A DNA stretch of 64,000 nucleotides, taken from contig NC_088201.1 of assembly GCF_037126465.1 (NCBI RefSeq), positions 130,076,665-130,140,664 on the forward strand, read 5' to 3'. The notes beneath the pieces were generated by a model. It was not told the origin of the DNA and ran no database searches. It saw only the letters and a list, made by a program, of their open reading frames with translations. The position numbers and the translations under genes are program-made. Origin of the DNA: Ornithodoros turicata (lineage: Eukaryota; Arthropoda; Arachnida; Ixodida; Argasidae). This document shows positions 22,793 through 34,024 of the stretch, one piece after another; positions within the stretch are counted from its first letter, which is position 1, and every line of letters begins with the position of its first letter.

Positions 22793-22866
22793 CGACCGTC
22801 CTCATCTGGGTGGTCTTCAATTCAAGGGATGCACGAATGTTCCGCAGTGCGTCGCATACGCTGTAA

Positions 22867-23185
22867 GGCCTTGTTCGCACTGTTACGTTTCAATATATCC
22901 GTCCGTCAGCGTTTCTGTGTAACAGACGCATGGATTCCCAATTCACGTCCGCAGTTTTGCGACGCTGCGTTACGAGAAACAGCTTACAGCCGAGTGAAGA
23001 AAAAGAAGAGAAGTGCGCGCGGCTGCGCGCTTACCGTGGACACGACCGGCATTTCTTGCGTCGCTCCGTCCCAAAATTGAACTCAGCGAACCTATGCGTC
23101 CGTCGCTTTCGAAGGGGCTGGCGTCGGTTCTCAGACAGACACAACACTGACGGGCGCGGTAAAACGCAATAGTTCGGACCATGGC
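22867..23185. mobile_element. Possible MITE with GGCC-GTTCGCAC ends
   Basis: The left GGCCTTGTTCGCACTGTTAC and the right end, inverted (GCCATGGTCCGAACTATTGC), match loosely. Both are then followed by CGTTT, CCGTCAG and TGTGTC words at similar spacing. The match is imperfect over about 50 bases and no target duplication is clear. It sits just beyond the SINE. Confidence 0.4.
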
Positions 23186-23189
23186 ATCC

Positions 23190-24450
23190 GTTGTGTCGAC
23201 AACATCGACAACATTACACAGACGCGCCGCGCAAACGCAAAGAAGTCTCAGCATATTCAGCGAAAGAAATACAGTAAATGTCAATACAATACAGAAAGGT
23301 CGATACAATATGGGAAGCTGTCAAACCATAAACCCACAACATTGGGTGCTTTCCTAAAGCAACTGAAGTTGACTTGGGAGTACGATTCTACTCGAAGCGC
23401 TCTTTTAAAACGGGGTTGAATTACTCGATAGTGTCAGTACCTGCGTTTCCCTTACCTGGATTGGAGGTAAAACCAAGTAGTGACGTCACGCAGGTTGCGT
23501 CTCCTGTTTTGGGAGGGACTTAGAAACGAAACGAGCAAACGTACCGTGGGAACAACGACAGCTGGGAATAAGCAATCCCTTCAGGACCACTGTATCGCAG
23601 GATGCCCCATCATAACACCGTTTGAAAGGAAGCAAGCGGGCACACTCGTTCAAGTGCGTGTTATATGGCTTGGTTTTCGGTAACGAAACAGGAGAGATTC
23701 CCTTCGGCAGCTGCCAAAATAGGTTTTGCTTTTCTTTTGTGTCTGGTTCAGTCGTGCAACTTGTGCTTTGGCGATTTCTCTTATGTTCCATGCGCCGAAG
23801 TTATGTAGCAGTCCCAGCAAAATCAGCCTGATGCTGTATTGTTCTCTTTTTGTTTCAAGCTTCCTACGCTGCTTTTAAAGAATCGCAATTGCATATTTCT
23901 ACTGAAACTTGATACGGTATTTTCAAATGAATTTGAGTTGTTCTTGGCTTTATGATGGTATGCAATTTTTTTACACAACGTACCCGTCGTCTAGGAGGTC
24001 CATAACGTCTTCCCACCCACTATCTCCGTAAAAAAACGCCATCGTCCATGCTTACTCGATGAGAACGTAGCATGCGTTCCCAAACCTACTTGACAATCTG
24101 TCTACTTGGTCACGCGTTACAACACTGTCACATGACCTACCCTACTGAGGAGTAGGTCTACAAACGCACTCTTGCGAACCCCGCCGAGGGTTGCTGTGGT
24201 GACGTGGTAGCCGAGGCAAGGAACACGCAAGGACACGTCAGTCAGGAGCGAGAAGAATTGAATATTTAATAGCAGAGAAAGGGCCCAGCGGACTAGGCAA
24301 GACCGGGACGGTCAAGGAAGAAGTTGTCCAGACCACGAGCACACACTCGAGTTCCTTTTTCTTAGAAGAGTTCTTCGCCGTCGAATACGCTGAGGCTTTC
24401 GATGCATGAGCCCAATGTTTCGATAGTACAAACGTATCAGCACCTGCTAG
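23190..24450. other. No gene recognised
   Basis: Opposed frames at 23480-23831 (plus) and 23486-23791 (minus) have no domain. A short palindromic stretch, GACCTACCCTACTGAGGAGTAGGTC-like, lies near 24136-24160. Sequence at 24190-24360 (GC-rich, ending in ATATTTAATAG) vaguely resembles LTR DNA, but no partner was found. Confidence 0.3.
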
Positions 24451-24454
24451 TATA

Positions 24455-24540
24455 AGTTTTAGTGCATCCTACGCTATCGCCTTTGCGTACATAAGGAATA
24501 GTGTGGTAGTTCTGCGCTGTGCGCGGAGCTCGGTCTGGCT
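24455..24540. repeat. CTATCGCCTTTGCGTACG repeat, copy 1
   Basis: This copy reads TTTTAGTGCATCCTACGC, then TATCGCCTTTGCGTACATAAG and TTCTGCGCTGTGCGCGGAGCTC. The core CTATCGCCTTTGCGTACGTAAGGGATAG-like stretch is itself nearly palindromic around CGTACG. Related copies lie at 31317-31405 and, as an inverted pair, at 31896-32096. Confidence 0.75.
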
Positions 24541-24544
24541 TATG

Positions 24545-27390
24545 CTTTAGGAACTGCTATTGTGAAGACCTTCCAGTCTGCTAAATCACAGCGCGCCTAA
24601 AAGCTTCTTCTCAGCCGAGGCGAGCGATAAAGAAATAAACGCGCGGGGGAAATTGCGCATCCCTAGAGCCAAAAGGTCCCCGTCCATTGCAGGGACCGTT
24701 TCACCCAGGCCCAAAACAGGCTTAAAGAAATGATATCGCAATAAAATGTTCTACGCGATCAAATGCCATACCGTGGTGAAATGAGACAAGAGCCCCAGTT
24801 AGCTGGCAACTGTGCCACACATCTCGCATTAACAGTAGGGTCTCAACAGGTTTGAAAGGGATAGATCAAGAATGGGAGATCATCTCTCATACGTGTTGCT
24901 AGAAGAGGAGAGATAATGTTGTAATCACTATTTAACAGTGTAATACAGCATCGCGACTTTGGTGAATTGCAAGTCAGCCTGAGCACTTTTTTGAAATTAG
25001 GACGACACTGACATACTTAAAAGAAGGAGGAAGCTGTCGCTTAGGAAGAAACAGATTAATCCTTGCAACGACAGAGGGTCCTATAGGGCTGTTCAGAACT
25101 GTTTTGTAATATGGAATTGGCAACCCGTCTGAACCTGCAGCGCTGAACTCTTCATGCGGTTAAGAATGTCGCCAATTTCTGACAGAATAACTGGGGAGCG
25201 CAGCACTTCACTAAGATTGCCATACAATTCAGGTAAACCAGAAAGGGAATTCATCATGACTGCGCTGACTTTATCCTCCTGAGACTCAGAGCGAAATAAG
25301 CCGGCAATCAAGCAACGGAAAACCTGAACAATTGTCAGATGGATTTGCAGACACGTTCACGTTTTTCAAGACTACTTGTTCAACACGATTCGACGTAGAG
25401 TGTCTTACGCCTGGATTTCGTACATAACGCAAAAGGCCCAGGTCCAAAAATGGAACGGTTGTGGTTGAAGATTACAACAACCGTCCGCGTTGAAAAGCGC
25501 AAAGTGAGGTAATATCTTTCCCTCAAGATGTCATGTTATTCTTGCATGAACAATGCGGCACCACATCCAGGCTCCACTGTAAGCGTCCGGCGCCGCAGCC
25601 CCTTTGAATGTATCGTATGAGCAACTTTTTTGAGTCTGCAAGGTGCAACAAGTCGGTCAATCCACTACTGCTTAAGGACATCCCAGAGGAGAAGGTCAGT
25701 GTCAAAGTCAGACTGAAAGTCACGGATTAATGCATCTTGTTCACAGGTAACTTCAGGATTATGAAACACAGTAACTTCCACCAACCTCGCGCACAACTGC
25801 CCAACGAGTGTATCTTTAAGACTGCGTGGAAAGGCACAGGATCAGAGATGTAGCCGGCTGCTATTGGGAACTGTAACATATGGCTTTGCAGAGTGAATTC
25901 AGCACTCACGTTGGAGGTAAACCCTGCAACGACGAATGAACGGGTTCCCGCGAGATCAAATATAAGTTAGCTGGTTTCCGTGAGAACACATCCAGGCATC
26001 GTTGGGCGGGTAGTGCTACACTATTCCTCTAAGTTCACGGGCATTCCAAGTATATCGCCCCTCACTCGGAACGGACACGTTACTGTGAAAATCTAGAACC
26101 TAGTTGAGAATTCCACCCAGAGCAGAGGGGTGCGACTCAAGCATGAACGCGTGTAGGTTCCGAAAGAATGCATTTGATTAGCCAGAACGAGCAGTCCAGT
26201 AAACATTAAGGATGCGAAGTTTTGTATTTGCTATGAAGATATCCAAACAAATCACACGGCAGAGCCCACTGAGTAATAGCAAGAAGTAAATCTCGAAGCA
26301 AAAATTGTTGGGAAAACAACAACTCGTACTCCCTCCGACCGAGCTGATCCAAATGAGAACAAGCAGTCTACGGAAAATCGATGACGGAAATGACGCATAT
26401 CCTGAGCGTACAAAAATTCGTCTCTTGATGAAGTAAGAGATCACAATGAGACGCGCAAACATTTAAATCCTTGATCGTTTATAGCGTCAGGAGTCTCAGT
26501 CGCACGAAATGCGAAAAGTCTATGAAGATGCGGAGCTGACGCTAGACTTAAATAGTTTCCTTACACGCTCACTGTGAACTCTCTTCTTCTTGATGTTACG
26601 TAGACGCCGAGCGCCAGGCTGAGACCCATTATTTGAGGAGCACACCGTCTTCGTTTCGAAACGGCTCCAGTCTGTGTATGTGCATCGCTCACGTTATCAG
26701 GACTTGCGAGCGGACTGCCTGGGAATTGGAGAATAATCGAATCGGTGCACGACTCATGTGGTACCGAAGGTGCGCGAGGCACCCCATCAGATTCAGTCGT
26801 GCCATCGAGAGTCGATGTATGTACCTTATAGTATTCAGTGTTTGATTTATTTGATGCGTGTGACTTGTCCATCTCTTCCTGCGCGAATATGGGACCTTCG
26901 CAAGTTAGCCCTGCGAAAGCATTGCCATCGGCGGGAGGCAAAATAACATGTGCTGTGGCTCCGCTGTGAAGTTGCGGCGCTGCTACAAGTATTCCCAGGA
27001 CGGTACTTGTGGCATTCTCATCAGAAATGACGACGGACACCTGGATCGGGGGAACTCCATAGCTCCCAACTACATAGGATAGAAAACTCTTTCGACTGCA
27101 AAGTCACGGCTTCAGAATACGCCCTTCATCGTGTGAAGTCTGCGGTAGCATAGCCGGCGCATTATCTTTGACAGGGAGTTCGCAAGATGACGTTGTTTTT
27201 CTTAAAAACTGACCAGCGGTCACAAAACTTTTCTCGACAGTTTGCATTGAAAATGGCCTTCCTTCTTACATCATCGTCAGACTTTCTTCGTACCAAGGTA
27301 GTCAAGGTGACACGGTGACCAAAAGCGAGCAGTCGAACGACCCGCTTTCGTAGCGGGAACATCAGGTATCAGGCGCCTTGCCAAATGGTT
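24545..27390 (-). other. Unresolved region, perhaps decayed coding DNA
   Basis: The minus strand has a series of medium frames (25093-25311, 25523-25723, 25727-25909, 26178-26462, 26561-27040). Some have protein-like composition, for example VSAVMMNSLSGLPELYGNL at 25093-25311 and the Ser/Thr-rich 159-codon frame at 26561-27040. I do not recognise any family with confidence. A Copia-like polyprotein was considered because of SLxxLPxxY and RRxxAP-like traces, but catalytic motifs were not found. Confidence 0.3.
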
Positions 27391-27393
27391 GAA

Positions 27394-29540
27394 CATGCCC
27401 AACAATTTGGGACAAAACGTAAAGCAGGCTTCACCTGATACTGCTACCATAGAAGCCATGTATTAGGAATAGAAAATCGCGTGCAGCACGTTCCGTTGTT
27501 GCCGCTTTGCATTCGTTCTCTAGTGGGACGTTGCCTGTGTCACAGCGAAACATTTAGTGCAACTTTTATTGACGAATATTGAGTTCTTCGAGGTTCCATT
27601 CTGGTTCCAAATTTCCGACCTGTAAAGGAGGCTTCACGAGATACACTGAAGCTTTGGTTGAGGCCCTCAACCAGGTGAGTTAACGCAAATACACCACACA
27701 TTTTGCAAGAAACGCGTGAGTTGAATGCTCTGTACGGCATCTCAAACACCCTACAAGACAGATAAGTTCGCAGAATTTGTTGCGCACGCAAAAATAAAAC
27801 TAATCCCTTGCTGTCACGAGACTCTTGCTTCGATGCACGGAGCTTGGGATGAGGTCTGAGGTCAGTGGCGCGCATGCAAGGAATATCGTGATATGAGCGA
27901 TGGTAAACTGTCACAGAGGACGATATTATAGCACTAAGTTGATTCCTTTCGCCTCGTAAAGTAGGCATCATCTACCTATGCGCGCATTGAAAATCGAAGA
28001 GCGCGTGTAGTTTGTTGTTGTTCTTATCGCGATGTTGTTAAACGAAGATTTATGCGTGAATATTGTCAGGTTCCTTTGAGGTTCCAAACTTTTCAGCAGG
28101 GCTGGTTGAGGGAGCTCCACTTGGGAGTCCATAACGTGGGTGGTTCCTCTGGACACTTACGCATCAACTTCGCGTGCTCCAAATACCGCTAATAATGCTA
28201 ATGCACAAATAATGCTCGATATTCAAACGGTAATGGTAGCATCCCAGTTACGAACATCTGTTTCCAAAGTCCCCAAACTACAGAGCCGGCCTCGCCACCT
28301 TTGTCCTTTATGATTCGTCCTTGAAACAACTGATTTACGTAGCCATAATTGCGTATGGATGACTTTTTGTTTGCGCTACTTGGCTATACGCGCGTCTCGG
28401 GTCGTTTTTCCTCTCTTTGGTTGGTAACGTGTATGAACCAATATGTATTTATGTGCCAACCACCGTGACATTGTGGCTGGGATTTCCGCGGGTTCGAATC
28501 CCGTTACCGACTGTAATGTCTGAGGTTCTCCCTGGGTTTTCCGACAGACTTTCCATACGAATGTCGGCACAGTTCCCTCTGAAGCTGACCCAGGACGAAT
28601 ACAAACTCCCGTTACTTCCTGCTGTCCTCTCTCCATCTGCCTTGTCTGTACTCCGATCATAGCCACAGTTGCTTCGCGGCGCTAACACGGAATTAACACA
28701 CAAAAAAATCAAACAATTGTTTATGCGTCCTTCGTCATCCAATGTCCATCATCACGTCTCACTTTGTCAAGCCGGACACCCTGCTGCTCTGCACGCAAAA
28801 GAAAAGAAAGAAAAAAGCATTTCAGACATAGTACATGAGCAATTGGTGCAGCTTTTGGTGACCGTTTACGGAACACGGCGCTGACGTATTTCTTCGTCGA
28901 AGCGGCCCTCTGTTAACTATCAGGAAGAGATCGAATAAGAAACGAGTGACCGACTATATCCTATCCATGGCAGTGTGTGTGTCCGCTCCTGTTTGCTGCA
29001 CAGCTGTCGCTCGAATTTAGAGTTACGACACCATGGAGTTGCGTAAACTTTTGTCCCAAGCAGTACTTCAAGCGGAGGACCAACTGTCCAGCAGCAGAGT
29101 TGAATCCGTAAAAGTCAAGTACAACTCCATTTGTTGGGTATATACGGTCACCGTAGTGCAGCGCACAGTTCCAACAATTTTCGTTTAAACATCTCCTCAC
29201 ATAAAGGTGACATCGAGGCGCTTTCACTGTACCCTGCTGTATACGATGAAGAAGCTTCACGAGTCTATACCACGTGCTGTGATGAAACCGTGTCCAGTAC
29301 AATATCGATAAGAAAACAAACAATGCCCTCTACAGTTATCGCTTATCGGTACTTCAGAGACACGTAAGAGGGGAGCAACGATGCCTCTGATGCCCCCGAA
29401 TCGCACAATATCGTTTTTTTTTTCTCTCTTCAGGTTGAAGCAACCACATTTCCGTGAACTGCATGACGCACGCTGATGTGCACACGGATGTACCTTGAGC
29501 AATAGCCCAAGGGCTGTTCCTCAACGTACATCGCAACATT
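27394..29540 (-). repeat. Left arm of a large imperfect inverted repeat
   Basis: Read on the minus strand, this stretch aligns with the plus strand of 32280-34024. Shared anchors include AGGTGAAGCCTGCTTTACG at the outer end, TTCACGAGATACACTGAAGC (in the opposite sense), GAAACAGATGTTCG, an ACGTGTCTCTGAAGTA stretch and GTGACCGTATA near the inner end. The outer 480 bases look about 95% identical by eye and the remainder about 80%. A SINE (28461-28709) is present only in this arm. The frames 27540-27971 (minus) and its mirror 33627-33878 (plus) are the same reading of the repeat and have no recognised domain. Confidence 0.85.
28461..28709 (+). mobile_element. tRNA-derived SINE, second family
   Basis: The element has a B box GGGTTCGAATCCCG at about 28490-28503, then CTGAGGTTCTCCCTGGGTTT, CTTTCCATACGAATGTCGGC, GTCTGTACTCCGATCATAGC and CACAGTTGCTTCGCGGCG, ending in an A-rich tail (CACACAAAAAAA). 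This layout is that of a short tRNA-derived SINE common in tick genomes. The mirrored arm at 32880-32920 lacks it, so it arrived after the two arms separated. Confidence 0.8.
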
Positions 29541-29818
29541 ATATCGTACATCCAACCACGCAGCCCCAGCTACATTTCTTGTTTAATCTTTTTGTGATTT
29601 TCTGTCTTAGCTTCCTTTGCGTACTGAAATTTCAGTGTTGTTGTTGGTGGTTGTTTAAATAACAAGGGGAGGTTGCAACCCCCCGAAAGAAAAGAAACGG
29701 TACGATCGCACCACAGAGCCCACCCGCAACAGTTCACCGCGGCGAGCGTCACGACCGCGACCACGCAGGACGGAGCGCGCCGTTCACCTCAAGGATCATA
29801 GTAATGTCCACGCACCGT

Positions 29819-30760
29819 CTAGTATAGGGTTTCTAGTCCAGATTTCACAATAAAATTGACAAGAGCATTGAAGGCCGCGTCCCTGTGCTTAGCGTCCCAT
29901 ACGCCTAAGACTTTCTCTATGCTAAGGTCCCCGTTGTCGAGATGGCCAAGGGTCCGCCTCAAGATGCCTCTTTGTGCAGCATGTTTTGGAAAATACACGA
30001 TGATATGTTCAGTGTTTTCCACTGCCCCGCACAGTAAACAGTTGGGCGAGTCCACCTTGCCGACTTTATGAAAAAACTGCGACCATAGGGCACATTCAGG
30101 CGAAGGCGATGCAGGAGAGTTTCTATGTGTCTGGGCGTTCTTGAACGTATGGTAAAATTCAGCTCCGGGTCTAGCGTGCGCAGCAGTGACGGACCACTGT
30201 CGGCTTCGTGACATTTTGTCCTGCGGATGTCATCAGTCATAGATTTTAGGAGAGATTTGATGTTCTGCTTAGAAAACGTGACTAGACGCTCTGTCAATGA
30301 CAGGTGTGCGATATTCGCCATTTCGTCCGCCTTCTTGTTACCACTTATGCCAATATGGCCAGGTATCCACTGAAGAATGACGTCATGACCGATGTCTGTG
30401 CACTTGCGATACGCTAACAGGATCCCAAGCAGCAAAATGTACTGAAAGTCGAGTGCAATAGGGGTGGACGGGTAGGTGGAAGGCCTTGAACAAACTGATG
30501 AAACTAACGAACATTGATGAGACACATACCGTCCACCCCTATTGCACTCGACTTTCAGTACATTGTGCTGCTTGGGATGTCTCGTACTGTTGACGCCGTA
30601 CGGTCTTTTTCCAAGGACGATGAGATATAGCTTCAAGGCCGGCTTTGGAGTCGCACTGAAATATCCATTGCCTGCGCAAGGGAAATTTCAGTGTTTTTCC
30701 TACCAAATCAACCCAAATTGTAGACTGAGGCGCCTCAATAGTGTGGTGCTCCAGATGACC
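29819..30760 (-). pseudogene. LINE RNase H and C-terminal tail fragment
   Basis: On the minus strand, CDSKAGLEAIS at about 30630-30655 gives one catalytic Asp. After an interruption comes VILQWIPGHIGISGNKKADEMA (about 30300-30380), with the conserved His and Asp. After a frame change the terminal part reads CALWSQFFHKVGKVDSPNC, then LLCGAVENTEHIIVYF (29819-30214), the usual C2HC knuckle region. It is the same type of LINE tail as at 2240-3330 but a different copy. The RT is absent. A 150-bp inverted repeat (30426-30575) splits the RNase H. Confidence 0.82.
30426..30575. repeat. Inverted repeat inside the LINE RNase H
   Basis: Arms of about 47 bases (30426-30472 and 30528-30575) match almost perfectly. 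Both contain TACTGAAAGTCGAGTGCAAT, or its complement, and GGGGTGGACGG. The spacer of about 55 bases includes CATCAGTTTGTTCAAGG on the minus strand. The structure splits the RNase H reading after DSKAGLEAIS, and both arms lie within the open frame. Confidence 0.85.
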
Positions 30761-30855
30761 CGCACGTAAAAAAGAAATAAAAACGAAAAGTCATAATTGT
30801 ACTCTACATCACGCTTCGGCAGGTAAATTGCTGTTGGTGTTATGCGGAAGACATA

Positions 30856-31153
30856 CAGGGTTTTCCAGAAAACGTGTAATTGAATTGTAATTTAAAAAAT
30901 TACACCACCTAGAATCATGCGATCAACGGCATTTGTTCTAACTAGGTTTTTGTCACCTCCTGATGTGAATGTTGTGTAACGTAAGTTTCATTATGTAAGT
31001 TTTTGCGAAGTGAATTCGGAAATTTGCCGAATAAAGGTCACTTTTTTACACCACAAGTATGAGGTGCGTGTGTAATTTTCTCAGATTCATGATAATTGAC
31101 AGGGATATTCAGGGATGATGATTCAGGGATGACACGTTTTCTGGGACACCCTG
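30856..31153. mobile_element. MITE, CAGGGTGTCCCAGAAAACGTG ends
   Basis: The left end CAGGGTTTTCCAGAAAACGT and the right end, inverted (CAGGGTGTCCCAGAAAACGT), match at 18 of 20 bases and are flanked by TA on both sides. The 298-bp length, TA duplication and CAGGGTG-type ends point to a non-autonomous Tc1/mariner-superfamily element. No transposase is present. Confidence 0.85.
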
Positions 31154-31316
31154 TATACTTCTTGAGCTGTTTGTAATCGAATCAGCCAACACTCCGGCTG
31201 TAAAAAAAACATCACTTTATGCTCTTTTTTTTTTTTCATTTTGCTGCTTCACCTTTTCGCTATCATTCATTCAATCGCCAATGTTAAGAGTAACCTATTT
31301 ACCGGAGTTTCAAACA

Positions 31317-31405
31317 GCGAGCTTTAGTGCAAAGTACGCTATCGCCTTTGCGTACGTAAGTGATAGGATGATCGTTCTGCGCACTGTGCGAAGCTCTCTT
31401 TATGA
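31317..31405. repeat. CTATCGCCTTTGCGTACG repeat, copy 2
   Basis: The copy reads GCTTTAGTGCAAAGTACGC, then TATCGCCTTTGCGTACGTAAG and TTCTGCGCACTGTGCGAAGC, followed by TCTCTTTATG. It closely matches copy 1 at 24455-24540. Confidence 0.75.
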
Positions 31406-31513
31406 ACGCGTTCATGGAGTAGTTGGTATATATTCGATACATAAGATACGCAGCCAGAGACAAGGGTTGGCAGACTTCACGCAACAGTTGCTAGCCAACA
31501 ACTGATAGAATTA

Positions 31514-31732
31514 AATGCAACAGAAAATAAGGAAAACACAAGGGGAAGTGACAGGAAAAACTGGCTTGTTAGTCATTATCTTACTGTTCGGTGGTCAATT
31601 GACTTATCGCCACAAGAGATTAGCTACCTGTGCGACTCGCGCTGTTAGACCACCGAACAGGAATATATTGACTAACAAGTCAGTTTTTTTCCTGTCACTT
31701 CCCCTTGTGTTCCCCTTATTTTCTGTTGCATT
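31514..31732. mobile_element. Foldback MITE with 84-bp arms
   Basis: The left arm (31514-31596) and right arm (31648-31732) pair nearly perfectly. Both contain AATGCAACAGAAAATAAGG, ACACAAGGGGAAGTGACAGG, CTTGTTAGTCA and TGTTCGGTGGTC in the same order. About 50 bases of spacer separate them. The left flank TTAA and the right flank TAGATTAA leave the target duplication uncertain. The two reading frames (31515-31739, and 31281-31505 next to it) are not genes. Confidence 0.85.
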
Positions 31733-31895
31733 AGATTAATTCAGTTATTAGTAAGCAGCGGTTGCGTGTCTGTCGTCCCCTGGCTCTGACTGAGTATGAT
31801 TGATTGATTTTTAAAAGAAAAAAATGGAGATGACTGCGTATCTTCTGTAGCTCTCTTTATGTTTTATGCACTACTTGCACTCATGCAGTAAAACT

Positions 31896-32096
31896 CTCTA
31901 GTAGTGAGCTTTAGTGCATACATTGCGTACGTAAAAGACCTTTTACGAACGCAAAGGAGATAGCGTACGATGGACTAAAGCGTTGTTGGTTCTGCGCGTG
32001 CAAAAACATAAAGAGAGCTTCGCCCATTGCGCAGGACCACCACGCTATCCCTTACGTACGCAAAGGCGATAGCATACGGTGCACTGAAACTCTCCA
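31896..32096. repeat. CTATCGCCTTTGCGTACG repeat, inverted pair
   Basis: The sequence starts AGTGAGCTTTAGTGCATA and ends TGCACTGAAACTCTCC, with the CGTACG core and TATCGCC/GGCGATA words in both orientations. It also contains CATAAAGAGAGCTTCGCCC, the complement of the GAAGCTCTCTTTATG tail of copy 2. It looks like a MITE whose ends are copies 1 and 2-type sequence facing each other. Confidence 0.65.
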
Positions 32097-32279
32097 TTAT
32101 CGTGTGTTTTAGTACATCGGAAGAATTCTACGAAAACGATACGATAAAGGAAGTTATCAAATCCAAGCTTAGTATTGTGATGTCACCCATTTCAAAGAAG
32201 CAGTGCAATTGGCTTATCATGTAATATGTATCTCTGAAGTTCCGGCCGCTCTTCGTAGAGAGCTTAAAATAAACCTTTA

Positions 32280-34024
32280 CATGTTATTATCACGATGCTG
32301 ATGCACAGACCGCAGGTGTTGTACAGCAGGAAGCTCACATAGCTTACATTGCTTGAGATCCGTGTGCTTCAACTGTGGTTAGATAAATCTGAAGATAAAA
32401 AAGAATATATTGTGTGATTTGGAAGTGTCAGAAGAAGCGTTGCTTCCCTCTTACGTGTCTCTGAAGTAGCGATAATGTGATAACTGTACGAGGGCGTTGT
32501 ATGTTTTCTCATTGCTATTTTACTGGTGAACTAAAGATGACATCTTTCACATCTATTACAACACATTGTATACGCACTTGGAGCTTCTTGATCACACACA
32601 GCAGGGTGCTGTAAAAGCGCCTGATGCCACCTTTATGCAAATAAATGTTTCAACGAAAATTGCTTGAAATGTGCACTGCACTACAGTGACCGTATACTCA
32701 ACAACAAATGGAGTTGTGCTTGACTTTTACGGAGTCTGGTCTGGTGCTGGACAGCTGGTCTTCCGCTTCTACCAATTGCGCACATACTATGTCTGCAAAG
32801 CTTTCCTTCTTTCTTTCTTTCTTTTTTGTGCAGCAGCATGATGTCAGGCTTGTAGGGATGAGACGGGAGGATGGACAACAGATGACAAATTATACATAAA
32901 TAAATGTTGGGTAATACCTGTTACCAACCAAACAGAGAAAAAAAAACGATCCGAAATGCGCGTATCAGAGTAGCCCAACCAAAGTCATCCACACGCAATG
33001 ATGGCTGTTTGAAGAGAGATGGCATAAAGAAGATTAAAGGACCTGGGCGAGGATGATCTGTACGTTCGGAACTTTGGAAACAGATGTTCGTTGCTGGGAC
33101 GTTACCAACACCCTTTGAATATCAACATCTTCTCACCTGATTTTCGTTACCTACCACCTTCTTACAGCCTATTCAGGACTTCGGGTTATAGGAGGAGCTG
33201 GACCAGTTCCATATTTCCAATTCATGCAAGCGGCATTTGGGCCACGCGAAGTTTATGCGGAAGTGTGCAGAGGACCCCCCCATCAAATGGCGCTCCCAAA
33301 CAAACCGAGCGGAAAAGTTTGGAACCTTAAAGGAACCTGACAATATTCACCCACAAATCAGCATTTAAAGGCATTGCCATAAGAACAACAACGCACAACA
33401 CGCGCCCTTCGATTTTCAATGCGCGCATCCCTCGGCGATAGGTAGATGTTGCCTGCTTTACGAGGCGAAATGAGTCAACTGAGTGCTCTGATATCGGCCT
33501 CTGTGCTAGTTTGCCATCGCTTATATAACGATATTCCTTGCCTGGCACGCCACTGGCCTCAGATCCCCTCACAAGTTTTGTGCGTCGAAGCAAGAGTCTC
33601 ATAACAGCAAGGGATTTGTTTTATTTTTGCATGCGCAACAAATTCTGCGAACTTACCTGTCTTGTAGGGTGTTTGAGATGCCGTACAGAGCATTCAACTC
33701 ACGCGTTTCTTGCAAAATGCGTGGTGTATTTGCGTTAACTCACCTGGTTGAGGACCTCAACCAAAGCTTCAGTGTATCTCGTGAAGCCTCCTTTACAGGT
33801 CGGAAATTTGGAACCAAAATGGAACCTCGAAGAACCCAATATTCGTTAACTAAACTTGCACTAAATGTTTCGCTATGACACAGGCAACGTCCCACTAGAG
33901 AACGAATGCAAAGCGGCAACAACGGAGCGTGCTGCACGCGATTTTCTATTCCTAATACATGGCTTCTATGGTAGCAGTATCAGGTGAAGCCTGCTTTACG
34001 TTTTGTCCCGAATTGCTGGGCATG
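32280..34024 (+). repeat. Right arm of the large imperfect inverted repeat
   Basis: This is the mirror of 27394-29540, ending at the outer side with AGGTGAAGCCTGCTTTACG and GGGCATG. Homology stops at the same base on both sides (27394 and 34024), which gives the structure sharp outer borders about 6.6 kb apart. The arm has small deletions relative to the left arm besides lacking its SINE. Reading on the minus strand, the end of one block (CTCAACCAG|GTGAGT) looks like an exon-donor junction and is conserved in both arms. An old duplicated gene segment is therefore possible, but stops interrupt it. Confidence 0.82.

Noticed and set aside
25093..27040. Copia-type polyprotein
   Set aside because: A few residues resemble Copia gag and linker regions, but no integrase or RT catalytic motif could be read in any frame.
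31281..31739. Plus-strand frames as genes
   Set aside because: They run through the GCGTACG repeat and the foldback MITE; composition follows the repeats.
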